Of a stretch of 64,000 bases of DNA, positions 24,459-32,873 are shown one piece after another (the first letter of the stretch is position 1; every line of letters starts with the position of its first letter). The stretch covers positions 62,001-126,000 of the forward strand of contig NZ_JACHGR010000008.1 in the NCBI RefSeq assembly GCF_014202415.1. Direction: 5' to 3'. This stretch comes from Tolumonas osonensis. GTDB taxonomy: Bacteria > Pseudomonadota > Gammaproteobacteria > Enterobacterales > Aeromonadaceae. Position numbers and translations under genes: made by a program. The notes below the pieces were generated by a model, which saw nothing but the letters and a program-made list of their open reading frames with translations, was not told the origin of the DNA and ran no database searches.

Positions 24459-24533
24459 TCTTACCGGTAACAGAAAAGCAGACGGATCTTGCCGTACCCA
24501 ACTTTCGGTCTTGCTTCTCTGTTACCGGTATTA
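24459..24533 (+). promoter_or_regulatory. Paired TTACCGGTAA palindromes (LacI/GntR-type operators) in a 19-bp inverted repeat
   Basis: Arms 24462-24480 and 24512-24530 are complementary over 19 positions with one mismatch (a possible G-U pair in RNA). Each arm contains TTACCGGTA, itself palindromic. GTTACCGGTAAC is the core of operators bound by E. coli GntR and IdnR. The two palindromes are centred 61 bp apart, just before the mviM-type gene. Confidence 0.6.
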
Positions 24534-24570
24534 CTACCATGCTGTTTTCGGATCATCACAGGGAGACAGC

Positions 24571-25479
24571 ATGCGCAAGTTACGGGTAGGTATAGTCGGC
24601 TTAGGTGGTATCGCGCAGAAGGTCTATCTGCCGATCTTATCCCAGGCGAAACACTGGGAACTGGTGGGCGCCTACACGCCGAATCAGCAAAAAAACTGCC
24701 TGCTCTGTCAGCAATACCGCATCGTCTCGTTCTATTCGCTGGATGAACTGGCCGCCAACTGCGATGTCGCCTTCGTGCACAGCGCCACCGCCGCGCATTA
24801 CGAAATTGCTGACCACCTGCTGCGCAAAGGGCTGCACGTCTATATCGACAAACCACTGGCCGAGACCCTCGATCAGGCCGAAGCACTGGTGGAACTGGCC
24901 AACCAGCAACAGCGCACGCTGATGGTCGGATTCAACCGCCGCTTTGCGCCGTTCTATCAGACCATCAAGACCCAGATGCCCTGCGCCTCATCCGTCCGTT
25001 TTGAAAAACACCGCATCCACGGCATCGGCAATTCGCTGCGCTTCACCATGTTCGATGACTATCTTCATCTGCTGGATACTGTGCTCTGGCTGTGTGATGG
25101 CGATCTGTCACTGCTGGCCAGTCAGGTCAATGCCACCGTACTGGATGAGCTGGTGTTCGCCGGCCATGTCTTCCGCCATGACAACAAACTGATCACCACC
25201 GCCATGCACCGCGACGCCGGTACTCAGGCCGAAACGCTGGAGGTGATCACCCACGGCGCGGTCATGCGCGTGCGCGATCTGAACCGGCTGGAAGAGGAAC
25301 GGGATGGCAAGATCCATGTCACCACCGCCGGCAGCTGGCAGACCATTCTGGAACTGCGCGGCTTTGTACCGATGGTGGAACACTATCTGGAATGCGTCGC
25401 CAATCAGACGACACCACTGGTGACCGGTGAACAGGCGCTGATGGCGCAGCGCTGGCTGGAAAAGTTATTGGCGGAATAA
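24571..25479 (+). CDS. mviM: Gfo/Idh/MocA oxidoreductase, MviM/YceM type
   Basis: A 303-residue NAD(P)-dependent oxidoreductase closely resembling E. coli YceM (MviM). It has the Rossmann opening RKLRVGIVGLGGIAQKVYLP, HSATAAHYEI, the conserved IDKPLAE with its lysine, GFNRRFAP, and a C-terminal alpha/beta domain. The substrate of the family is unknown; sugars or sugar acids are likely. The start at 24571 aligns with YceM and has GGGAGA upstream. The paired LacI-type palindromes just before it, and its place at the end of the KDG genes, suggest sugar-acid control. Confidence 0.85.
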   Translation: MRKLRVGIVGLGGIAQKVYLPILSQAKHWELVGAYTPNQQKNCLLCQQYRIVSFYSLDELAANCDVAFVHSATAAHYEIADHLLRKGLHVYIDKPLAETLDQAEALVELANQQQRTLMVGFNRRFAPFYQTIKTQMPCASSVRFEKHRIHGIGNSLRFTMFDDYLHLLDTVLWLCDGDLSLLASQVNATVLDELVFAGHVFRHDNKLITTAMHRDAGTQAETLEVITHGAVMRVRDLNRLEEERDGKIHVTTAGSWQTILELRGFVPMVEHYLECVANQTTPLVTGEQALMAQRWLEKLLAE

Positions 25480-25492
25480 AAGAAAACGAAGG

Positions 25493-25518
25493 AAAAAAAT
25501 GAGCGCCTAGCGCTCATT
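25493..25518 (-). terminator. Terminator of the acyltransferase gene
   Basis: ATGAGCG (25499-25505) and CGCTCAT (25511-25517) form a 7-bp stem; on the minus strand it is followed by a run of T. The stem overlaps the acyltransferase stop codon, and it can also serve the convergent mviM-type gene. Confidence 0.75.
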
Positions 25519-26391
25519 TAACAACTGATCTTTTTTCTCCCAGACACCGCTCAGCCACTGCTGGAAACCGCGCTTGAACGGTTTGTCTTTCATGTAATCG
25601 CCGCGCTGCACCTCGGTCACCGGGATCTCTTCAATCCAGACCTGAATGCGGGTCAGACGGCCGGTCAGCATGTCATGGAACGGGCGCGCCTCGTTATCCG
25701 GATAGGCCAGCGTCACGTTGACAATCTTCTCGAACTGTTCACCCAGCACATTGATCGCCATCGCCAGACCGGCCGGTTTCGGCGTCAGCAGGTGCTGATA
25801 CGGCGATTTGGTCTCTTCGCGTTTTGCCGGGGTAAAGCGGCTGCCTTCGACGAAGTTGATCACCGTGGTCGGAATGGTGCGGAACTTGGCACAGGCTTCG
25901 CGTGCGGTGGTGACATCCTTGCCGCGCAACGCCGGATTTTTCAGCAGCTGCTGGCGGGTATAGCGGCGCATGAACGGCATATCCAGCCCCCAGCAGGCCA
26001 GTCCGACAAACGGCACATACAGCAGGTCCTGTTTCAGGAAAAACTTCGGCACCGGCAGACGGTTACGGAAAATATCACCGATCAGCACGATATCCGCCCA
26101 GCTCTGATGATTACAGATCACCATATGCCAGCCGTGACGGTTCAGGTTGGTGGAATCATGTACTTCCCACTCCACCCGGTTCACCAGCCGCAGCATCAGC
26201 GCATTGCCGCACAGCCAGCCATACATCACATAGTTACAGCCGCGGGTCAACACATGCCGGATCGCCGCGACCGGCACCAGCAATTTCAGCAGGGCCATAA
26301 CGCCAATCAGCAAAGAAACCAGCGCAGTATTCAGGATCACCATGGAAACACTGAACACCATCAGGATAAATCCGGGAAGGAACGACAGCAT
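25507..26391 (-). CDS. YihG-type acyltransferase (PlsC fold)
   Basis: A 294-residue membrane-associated acyltransferase with two N-terminal hydrophobic helices (about 1-55). The glycerolipid acyltransferase motifs are present: NHQSWAD (HX4D), FFLKQDLLYVPFVG, and NFVEGSRFTP (EGSR-type). The length and the PFMRRYTRQQL stretch match the YihG/YihU-adjacent family of E. coli, predicted to acylate lysophospholipid. Alone on its strand, convergent with mviM. The exact acyl acceptor cannot be read from sequence. Confidence 0.82.
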   Translation of the reverse strand: MLSFLPGFILMVFSVSMVILNTALVSLLIGVMALLKLLVPVAAIRHVLTRGCNYVMYGWLCGNALMLRLVNRVEWEVHDSTNLNRHGWHMVICNHQSWADIVLIGDIFRNRLPVPKFFLKQDLLYVPFVGLACWGLDMPFMRRYTRQQLLKNPALRGKDVTTAREACAKFRTIPTTVINFVEGSRFTPAKREETKSPYQHLLTPKPAGLAMAINVLGEQFEKIVNVTLAYPDNEARPFHDMLTGRLTRIQVWIEEIPVTEVQRGDYMKDKPFKRGFQQWLSGVWEKKDQLLNER

Positions 26392-26646
26392 AATGAGTAA
26401 AAATCAGTCCGCAGGGTTAAAGTCTTCCGGCCGCAAGGCCGTTCAAAAGCGCGCATTATCGCTGCAAGATCGCAGCAGGTGAAGTCAGAAATCGACTTTT
26501 TGATGATTTCCCTCTGTGGCCATCCCTATCCTCAACCGTTCTTTTTTACCTGATCATCTCCGTTTGAACCGATTACGTGCAAATACCACTGCATCTGCGC
26601 ATAATGAATATTCGTCTTGATCGCTCAGAGATAAGGAGAACGCATT

Positions 26647-28479
26647 ATGTTCGCATTATATCTGGCATCCGTGGTGGGCTTCGCGGTTTTAGCCCAATGG
26701 TTAGCCTGGAGTTTGCGGGTTCCCGCTATTTTACTATTGCTGATCACGGGTTTATCTCTCGGTGCCTGGCCGGCAGCACCATCGCCGGATTTGTTGCTAG
26801 GTGATTTACTGTTTCCCATTATTTCTCTGTCTGTGGCGGTTATTCTGTTTGAAGGGGCACTGACGCTGAAACTGAAGGACCTGAAAGGGATCGGACATGT
26901 AGTTCGTAATCTTTGTTCCATCGGCGTTTTAGCCACATTTTCGGTAATAGCACTGGCCAGTTATCTGATCATGGATCTGGACTGGCGGGTGGCCACCTTA
27001 CTGGGAGCCGTCCTGACGGTAACGGGACCTACAGTGATCGCCCCCATGCTCAGCATCATCCGTCCGAAAAAAGAAATTGACCGGATACTGCGTTGGGAGG
27101 GAATTGTGATTGACCCTATCGGCGCCCTGTTTGCAGTACTGGTATTCGAAGGCGTGACGTTGAGCCAGCACAGTGATCTCCTCAGCCATACCCTGCTTGC
27201 TTTAGGTAAGACCTTACTGGTGGGCTGTTCACTGGGCGTTGCCATGGGGTGGTTCACCACCCACCTGATCCGTCGGAAATGGCTACCACATGAACTGCAT
27301 AAATTTGGTGTACTGGCGATCGTATTGCTGACCATGACCCTTTCCAACCATCTGAGCGAAGAGTCCGGTCTGCTGGCAGTCACCATTCTTGGAATCTGGA
27401 TGGCCAATCAGGACGATCTGGAAATCGATGCGATTCTGGAGTTCAAAGAAGACTTATCGATGATCCTGATCTCCGCCCTGTTTATCCTGCTGGCGGCCCG
27501 GCTCAATCTCGGCGATCTCTGGCAATTGGGTCCGATGGTGTTATTACTGATGATTGTGGTGCAGTTTATTGCGCGTCCATTCTGTATCTTTCTCTCAACC
27601 ATCCGCTCCGGTTTATCATTCAAGGAAAAACTGCTGCTGAGCTGGATCGCCCCGCGTGGGATTGTTGCTGCCGCAGTCAGTTCGGTGTTTGCTCTCAGCC
27701 TGGAAGAAAACCGGGTCACTGATGCGGACAAGCTGGTACCACTGGTTTTTTCTGTCATCATTTCAACCGTCGTCCTGCAAAGCCTGACCAGCAGCTGGAT
27801 TACCCGGCAATTAGAACTACGGCGCCCCAATCCCGAAACCATTCTGATCATAGGTGCAAATACGCTGGCAAGAGCCATTGGCAAGGCTCTGAATGAACTG
27901 AAAATACCAGTTTATCTGTCTGATCCGGCCTGGGAGAACTATAAGCTGGCGCGTGTTGCCGGATTGCCCTGTTATTACGGCAGCCCGCACTCAGAACAGG
28001 CTGAACGGTATATCCCCCAGCATGAAATCAGATATGTCCTGGCGTTATCTCCCAACCGGCAGTTGAATGCCTTAGGTATTCAGCACTTTGCTCATCTTTA
28101 TGGAGAGGAACAGGTCTATTCACTGCCACCCAGTGACATGGAACAGAAGAAGAACCGCGACAGTGCCACATTCCGTTCGCGGCAGGTGCTGTTTGGTAAA
28201 GAGGTGACCTATTCTCGCCTGCGCAACATTATCGAGAATGGGGGAAAAGTAAAAGCCACCCGACTGGCAGAAGCCTTTTCATGGCAAGATTTTCTGCAAA
28301 CCAATCATGATGCCATTCCGTTATTTGTGCTGAGTGACAAAGGGCTGGAATGTATCATCACAGCGGATAATCCGGTTCAGCCAACAGCAGGACAGACTGT
28401 GTTGTCGCTCTCACCGGCGAAAGAAGCTGTGCGTAATGAGAATAATATTGGCCAGACCAGAGGAGATTCTACATCATGA
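26647..28479 (+). CDS. CPA1-type cation:proton antiporter with C-terminal nucleotide-binding domain
   Basis: A 610-residue protein: about 12 membrane segments over residues 1-395 (Na+/H+ exchanger domain) with ILFEGALTLKLKDL, TVTGPTVIAPM and the paired acidic site EGIVIDPIGA, then a TrkA-N-like Rossmann domain (TILIIGANTLARAIGKALNEL) and a final soluble region. It probably exchanges sodium or potassium for protons under nucleotide control. AAGGAG precedes the ATG. Its stop overlaps the moxR start by 4 nt, which ties ion transport to the MoxR-DUF58-TgpA genes. Confidence 0.87.
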   Translation: MFALYLASVVGFAVLAQWLAWSLRVPAILLLLITGLSLGAWPAAPSPDLLLGDLLFPIISLSVAVILFEGALTLKLKDLKGIGHVVRNLCSIGVLATFSVIALASYLIMDLDWRVATLLGAVLTVTGPTVIAPMLSIIRPKKEIDRILRWEGIVIDPIGALFAVLVFEGVTLSQHSDLLSHTLLALGKTLLVGCSLGVAMGWFTTHLIRRKWLPHELHKFGVLAIVLLTMTLSNHLSEESGLLAVTILGIWMANQDDLEIDAILEFKEDLSMILISALFILLAARLNLGDLWQLGPMVLLLMIVVQFIARPFCIFLSTIRSGLSFKEKLLLSWIAPRGIVAAAVSSVFALSLEENRVTDADKLVPLVFSVIISTVVLQSLTSSWITRQLELRRPNPETILIIGANTLARAIGKALNELKIPVYLSDPAWENYKLARVAGLPCYYGSPHSEQAERYIPQHEIRYVLALSPNRQLNALGIQHFAHLYGEEQVYSLPPSDMEQKKNRDSATFRSRQVLFGKEVTYSRLRNIIENGGKVKATRLAEAFSWQDFLQTNHDAIPLFVLSDKGLECIITADNPVQPTAGQTVLSLSPAKEAVRNENNIGQTRGDSTS

Positions 28480-29381
28480 CCATGCAGATGGACCGGATCC
28501 TTGAGACCCTGAACCGGGTGATTCTGGGAAAAGAAGCGGAGATCCGGCTGGCGGTGTGCTGTCTGCTGGCGAAGGGGCATCTGCTGATCGAGGATCTGCC
28601 CGGCATGGGGAAAACCACGCTGGCGCAGGCGCTGGCCACCGTGATGGGGCTGGACTATCAGCGGGTGCAGTTTACCTCCGATATGCTGCCGGCAGATCTG
28701 CTGGGCGTCACGGTGTTTGAACAGCAGAAAGAATTTGTCTTCCATCCCGGCCCGGTGTTTACCCAGGTGCTGCTGGCGGACGAGATCAACCGCGGCAGTC
28801 CGCGCACGCAAAGTGCCCTGCTGGAAGCCATGGCTGAACGCCAGGTCAGTATCGACCGGGAAACCCGCGCATTGCCGGTGCCGTTCTTCGTCATTGCCAC
28901 GCAGAATCCGCAGGATCAGGCCGGTACCTATCCGTTACCGGAATCGCAGCTCGACCGGTTTCTGATGCGGATCGAACTGGGTTATCCCGATCAGGCCACC
29001 GAAAAACAGATGCTGCTGCAATCCACGGTAGCGCCGGTGACACCATTGCTGGACAGTCAGCAGTTGCAGTTGATGCAGTATCAGGTGGCCCAGGTGAACG
29101 TGGCCGATGCCGCGCTGGATTATCTGCTGCGGCTGGTGCATGAGAGCCGTTATGGCGGTGTCGCCCCGCATGCCCTGTCGCCGCGCGCCAGTCAGGCCCT
29201 GCTCAGTGCCGCCCGCGCCTGGGCCTGGATGGCCGGCCGCAATTACCTGCTGCCGGATGATATCCAGGCGGTCTTTGCCCCAGTGGCCGAACACCGGTTA
29301 CGTAATGCCAGCGGCAGCATGATGGGCAACCGCAACAGCTTCAGCCGCGCCCTGCTGGAACGGGTGGATCCGGTACAATGA
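28476..29381 (+). CDS. MoxR-family AAA+ ATPase
   Basis: A 301-residue AAA+ ATPase with Walker A DLPGMGKTT, Walker B LLADEINR, the MoxR-typical SPRTQSALLEAMAERQVS and sensor region FVIATQNP. MoxR ATPases act as chaperones that assemble or activate partner complexes, typically with DUF58 and transglutaminase-like proteins encoded next to them, exactly as here. The start overlaps the antiporter stop and the end overlaps the DUF58 start (both 4 nt), so translation is coupled. Confidence 0.92.
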   Translation: MTMQMDRILETLNRVILGKEAEIRLAVCCLLAKGHLLIEDLPGMGKTTLAQALATVMGLDYQRVQFTSDMLPADLLGVTVFEQQKEFVFHPGPVFTQVLLADEINRGSPRTQSALLEAMAERQVSIDRETRALPVPFFVIATQNPQDQAGTYPLPESQLDRFLMRIELGYPDQATEKQMLLQSTVAPVTPLLDSQQLQLMQYQVAQVNVADAALDYLLRLVHESRYGGVAPHALSPRASQALLSAARAWAWMAGRNYLLPDDIQAVFAPVAEHRLRNASGSMMGNRNSFSRALLERVDPVQ

Positions 29382-30355
29382 GCCTGTGGCAGCGATACCG
29401 GCGACACTGGCAACAGTACCGGGCCGACTGGCTGGATAAACGGATCCCGCCGGCCAGTCAGCTGCGTCTTGACCGGCATAACCTGTTTATCTTTCCCAGC
29501 CGCACCGGCTGGATTTATCTGGCGCTATGTGTGGCCATCTTTCTGCTCGGCTCCAACTATGAAAATAACCTGGTGCTGGCGCTGGCTTACCTGCTGTTCA
29601 GCCTGTTTGTGGTTTCCATCCCTTACTGTCACGCCAACCTGAGCGGCCTGCATCTGGAGGCCGTGACCCCGCAGGCTGTCTGCGCCGGCGAGCCGCTTCG
29701 CTTTCAGCTCCGACTGCACAGTGGCGCGCAGACCCGCCATGATCTGCAACTCACCGCCACCGGTGCCGTAGGGGAACATCTGCCGGCACTGACCGATCGC
29801 GACCAGCTCGGCGTCAGCTTTATCACCGGCCAGCGGGGCTGGTTACGTCCCGGCCGGCTGCGCCTGTCCAGCCAGTGGCCACTGGGGTTACTGGAGTGCT
29901 GGACCTTGCTGGATCTGCAGCAAATCGGACTGGTTTATCCGCAGCCGATGCTATGTGATATCCAGCTGCAGGCCGATGACCACGCCGGCGCCGGGACAAC
30001 CAACGCCACCGCTGCGCGGCAGCACGGCGGCATGGACGAAATGCAGGGGCTCCGCCCCTACCGCCCGGGCGAGTCACTGAATCAGATCGCCTGGAAACAG
30101 GTCGCCCGTGGCCGGGGACTGGTCAGCAAGGAGTTTATGACGCCGGTTCCGGCCGAATGCTGGCTGGAGCTGCAGAAAACCCCGGGCGTGACGCTGGAGG
30201 AGCGGCTTTCCCGGCTCTGCTATCAGGTGCAGCAGCTGGCACAACAGCAGGTACAGTACGGCCTGCTGCTCGGTCCCCGCCGGATTGCACCGGGCAGCGG
30301 GGAAGCGCATCAAACCGCCTGTCTGACGGCACTGGCCTTGTATGAAAACAGCTGA
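29378..30355 (+). CDS. DUF58 domain protein
   Basis: A 325-residue protein with two adjacent membrane helices near residues 40-85, then a beta-rich stretch and the DUF58 signature GMDEMQGLRPYRPGESLNQIAWKQ (residues about 210-235). DUF58 proteins have a von Willebrand-like fold and are paired with MoxR ATPases; function is unknown, probably envelope-related. The 14-nt overlap with the next gene and 4-nt overlap with moxR mark a tight operon. Confidence 0.88.
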   Translation: MSLWQRYRRHWQQYRADWLDKRIPPASQLRLDRHNLFIFPSRTGWIYLALCVAIFLLGSNYENNLVLALAYLLFSLFVVSIPYCHANLSGLHLEAVTPQAVCAGEPLRFQLRLHSGAQTRHDLQLTATGAVGEHLPALTDRDQLGVSFITGQRGWLRPGRLRLSSQWPLGLLECWTLLDLQQIGLVYPQPMLCDIQLQADDHAGAGTTNATAARQHGGMDEMQGLRPYRPGESLNQIAWKQVARGRGLVSKEFMTPVPAECWLELQKTPGVTLEERLSRLCYQVQQLAQQQVQYGLLLGPRRIAPGSGEAHQTACLTALALYENS

Positions 30356-32342
30356 ACATCTTTTTCTCATTCCGGGGCGGCAAACCCTGAACTGGCTCAG
30401 TTTCAGTTATTTGCTGACCGTGCTGCCGCTGTACAGCGAACTGCATCCTGCCATTTACGGCTGCGCCCTGTTCATCGTCGGCTGGCGTTATGCCATTGCG
30501 CATGAGCGGCTGAAACCACCGGCGCCGCTGTTCAAGAATCTGCTGGCGCTGGCCGGCATCGCCTTTATCGCCTATTACTGGCGCAGCAACGGCCTGTTAC
30601 CCGCCATGTTCAACCTGCTGGTGTTGGGCTGTACCCTGAAGTTTCTCGAATTCAGCAGCCGGCGACATCTCAGTCTGCATGTGTTATCGCTCTATTTCCT
30701 GATCGCGCTAGCCTTTATCTATCATCAGGGGGTTGGTATCACCCTGTATCTACTGCTGGTGATCGGGATCAACAGCATCGCGCTGCTGTCGGTGTATCAG
30801 GGCAATGGTTACCGGGCGCAATGGCAGCTGGGCGTCCGGCTGTTGCTGCAGAGCCTGCCGCTGATGGCGCTGCTGTTCCTGCTGGTGCCGCACGCCGGGC
30901 CGCTTTGGCGGCTGCCGGATATCAAGAGTGCCACCACCGGTCTGAATGACGAAGTAACGCCCGGCGATATCGCGCAGCTCTCCCGCTCCAGCGCGCTCGC
31001 CTTTCGCGCCAGTTTTGACGGCGCAGTGCCCCCGCCGCCGGCGCGTTACTGGCGGGCACTGGTGCATGAAGAGTTTGATGGCAAAACGTGGCGGGTGCAT
31101 CCCGCACTGCAGCAGTGGCAGCAACAGCAGGCCCATCCGTTCACCGCGTCCGCTCCGCTGAAAAACCGGATCCGCTGGACCGGACCGGCCACCCGCTACC
31201 GGATTATCGCCGAACCCACCCAGCAGCACTGGCTGTACAGTCTGGATTTCTCCCGGCCGGAAACTGAAGACGTCTGGCTGACACCGGCCATGACGCTGTA
31301 TGCCGCGCAGCCATTACAGCAAAAACGGCAGGTGCCGCTGACCTATTTTCCACAAACCGCGCCGCAAACCGCGTTAACGGAGCAGCAGCGACACATCAAC
31401 CTGCAACTGCCGGCAGATCTCAACCCGCAGACCCATCTGCTGGCAACCGAGCTGCGCCTGCAATACCGCGACGACCGGGCCTTTGCCCAGGCGGCGATGC
31501 GCTATTTTGCCGGCAACGGCTTCCGTTACACGCTGGAGCCACCGGTGCTGTCGGGCAGCAATCAGATCGACGACTTCCTGTTTGGCAGTCGCCGCGGGTT
31601 CTGCGCGCATTTTGCCAGCAGCTTTACGTTCCTGCTGCGGGCAGCCGGTATTCCGGCGCGCATGGTGACCGGTTATCTGGGCGGGGAATATCACGAACAG
31701 GGCAACTATCTGAGTCTGTATCAGTTCGATGCCCATGCCTGGAGCGAGGTCTGGCTGGAGGGTCGCTGGCAGCGGTTCGACCCGACGCTGATGGTGGCGC
31801 CGGATCGCGCCAGCCGCAGTATTGATGACCTGTTACCGGCGGAAGAAACCCGCCTGCGCGATCCGTTCCGTCTGGCCAGTTACCGTCATCTGCTGTTGCT
31901 GGCCGAACTGCATGCGTTTCTGGCCGATATGGATTACCGCTGGACTTCCTGGGTGCTGAACTACAACAACCAGTCGCAGCAGAAACTGCTGCAGGATTTG
32001 TTCGGCAGCACGCTGTGGGGACGGCTGCTGGCCATGAGCGGTGGTTTGATTATGATGATCGGGCTGGCGCTCGGCATCAGCTGGCTGGGCAAAACACGCC
32101 AGCGGCGCGATCCGCTAGTGCACGCTTACCAGCAGGCCTGCCGCCAGCTGGAAAAACAGGGCATCCGCCGTGAACCGGGGGAAACGCCGCTGACGTTCGC
32201 GCAGCGCCTGCGGCAAGGCGCGCATCCGGCCAGTGCCATCCTGCAGCAAATCACGGAAATCTATCTGGCGGCCCGCTATGCCGGGGCGGACCAGGCGGCG
32301 GCTTGCCGCCAGATCCGGAAGTTGTGCCGCAAGCTGAGGTGA
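30342..32342 (+). CDS. tgpA: TgpA-like membrane transglutaminase
   Basis: A 666-residue protein with six or so N-terminal membrane helices (1-190; DUF3488), a large periplasmic transglutaminase-like domain, a further helix near 560-585 and a C-terminal DUF4129-like tail. The catalytic triad is visible as Cys421 (RRGFCAHFA), His465 (FDAHAW) and Asp480 (RFDPT). The best-known relative is TgpA of Pseudomonas aeruginosa, an essential periplasmic transglutaminase. It follows DUF58 with overlap and closes the operon, ending at the convergent DUF486 gene. Confidence 0.88.
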   Translation: MKTAEHLFLIPGRQTLNWLSFSYLLTVLPLYSELHPAIYGCALFIVGWRYAIAHERLKPPAPLFKNLLALAGIAFIAYYWRSNGLLPAMFNLLVLGCTLKFLEFSSRRHLSLHVLSLYFLIALAFIYHQGVGITLYLLLVIGINSIALLSVYQGNGYRAQWQLGVRLLLQSLPLMALLFLLVPHAGPLWRLPDIKSATTGLNDEVTPGDIAQLSRSSALAFRASFDGAVPPPPARYWRALVHEEFDGKTWRVHPALQQWQQQQAHPFTASAPLKNRIRWTGPATRYRIIAEPTQQHWLYSLDFSRPETEDVWLTPAMTLYAAQPLQQKRQVPLTYFPQTAPQTALTEQQRHINLQLPADLNPQTHLLATELRLQYRDDRAFAQAAMRYFAGNGFRYTLEPPVLSGSNQIDDFLFGSRRGFCAHFASSFTFLLRAAGIPARMVTGYLGGEYHEQGNYLSLYQFDAHAWSEVWLEGRWQRFDPTLMVAPDRASRSIDDLLPAEETRLRDPFRLASYRHLLLLAELHAFLADMDYRWTSWVLNYNNQSQQKLLQDLFGSTLWGRLLAMSGGLIMMIGLALGISWLGKTRQRRDPLVHAYQQACRQLEKQGIRREPGETPLTFAQRLRQGAHPASAILQQITEIYLAARYAGADQAAACRQIRKLCRKLR

Positions 32343-32702
32343 TCAGATGGCGGCCATGATTTTTTCACGGAAGATGAAGAACACCGCCCCCAGCATGCAC
32401 AGTGCCGCCCAGAGGTAGTCCAGCTTGATCTCTTCTTTCAGGTAAAACACCGAGAACGGCACGAAAATGCCCAGCGCGATCACTTCCTGCATGATCTTGA
32501 GCTGGCCGACACTCAGCGCGGTATGGCCGATGCGGTTCGCCGGCACCTGCAGCATGTATTCAAACAGCGCAATGCCCCAGCTCACGATGGCCGCGATGAT
32601 CCACGGCTTGCTGCTCATGTCTTTCAGATGACCATACCAGGCGAAGGTCATAAATACGTTACTGCACATCAGTAACAGCATACTGGTTAAAACGGGATTC
32701 AC
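32343..32702 (-). CDS. DUF486 / DMT-type small membrane protein
   Basis: A 119-residue protein with four hydrophobic helices and the DUF486 pattern (TFAWYGHLKD, WGIALFEYMLQVPANRIG, EEIKLDYLWA). Members belong to the drug/metabolite transporter clan and probably work as dimers; substrates are unknown. Its stop abuts the tgpA stop (convergent, no gap). The upstream region is shared divergently with the alkaline phosphatase genes. Confidence 0.86.
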   Translation of the reverse strand: MNPVLTSMLLLMCSNVFMTFAWYGHLKDMSSKPWIIAAIVSWGIALFEYMLQVPANRIGHTALSVGQLKIMQEVIALGIFVPFSVFYLKEEIKLDYLWAALCMLGAVFFIFREKIMAAI

Positions 32703-32807
32703 GTCACACTCCGGTAGTTACAACGCCGCGGTTATAACGCCATTGCGCGGAAAAAGAAAGTGGCGAAAGAATAATCCTTTTCCAGCCATCACCAACTCAT
32801 CACAAAT

Positions 32808-32825
32808 CTGAAACCAAACCGTCAT
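32808..32825 (+). promoter_or_regulatory. Weak Pho-box-like site upstream of the first alkaline phosphatase
   Basis: CTGAAAC-CAAA-CCGTCAT has the 7-4-7 layout of a Pho box, with the second half 6/7 and the first half 4/7 to CTGTCAT. It lies about 50 bp before the start codon. The match is weak and is reported because the genes are phosphatases. Confidence 0.3.
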
Positions 32826-32873
32826 CCGTCTTAATTAACGTTTTATTTACATCTATATAATGGAGTCTCCACC

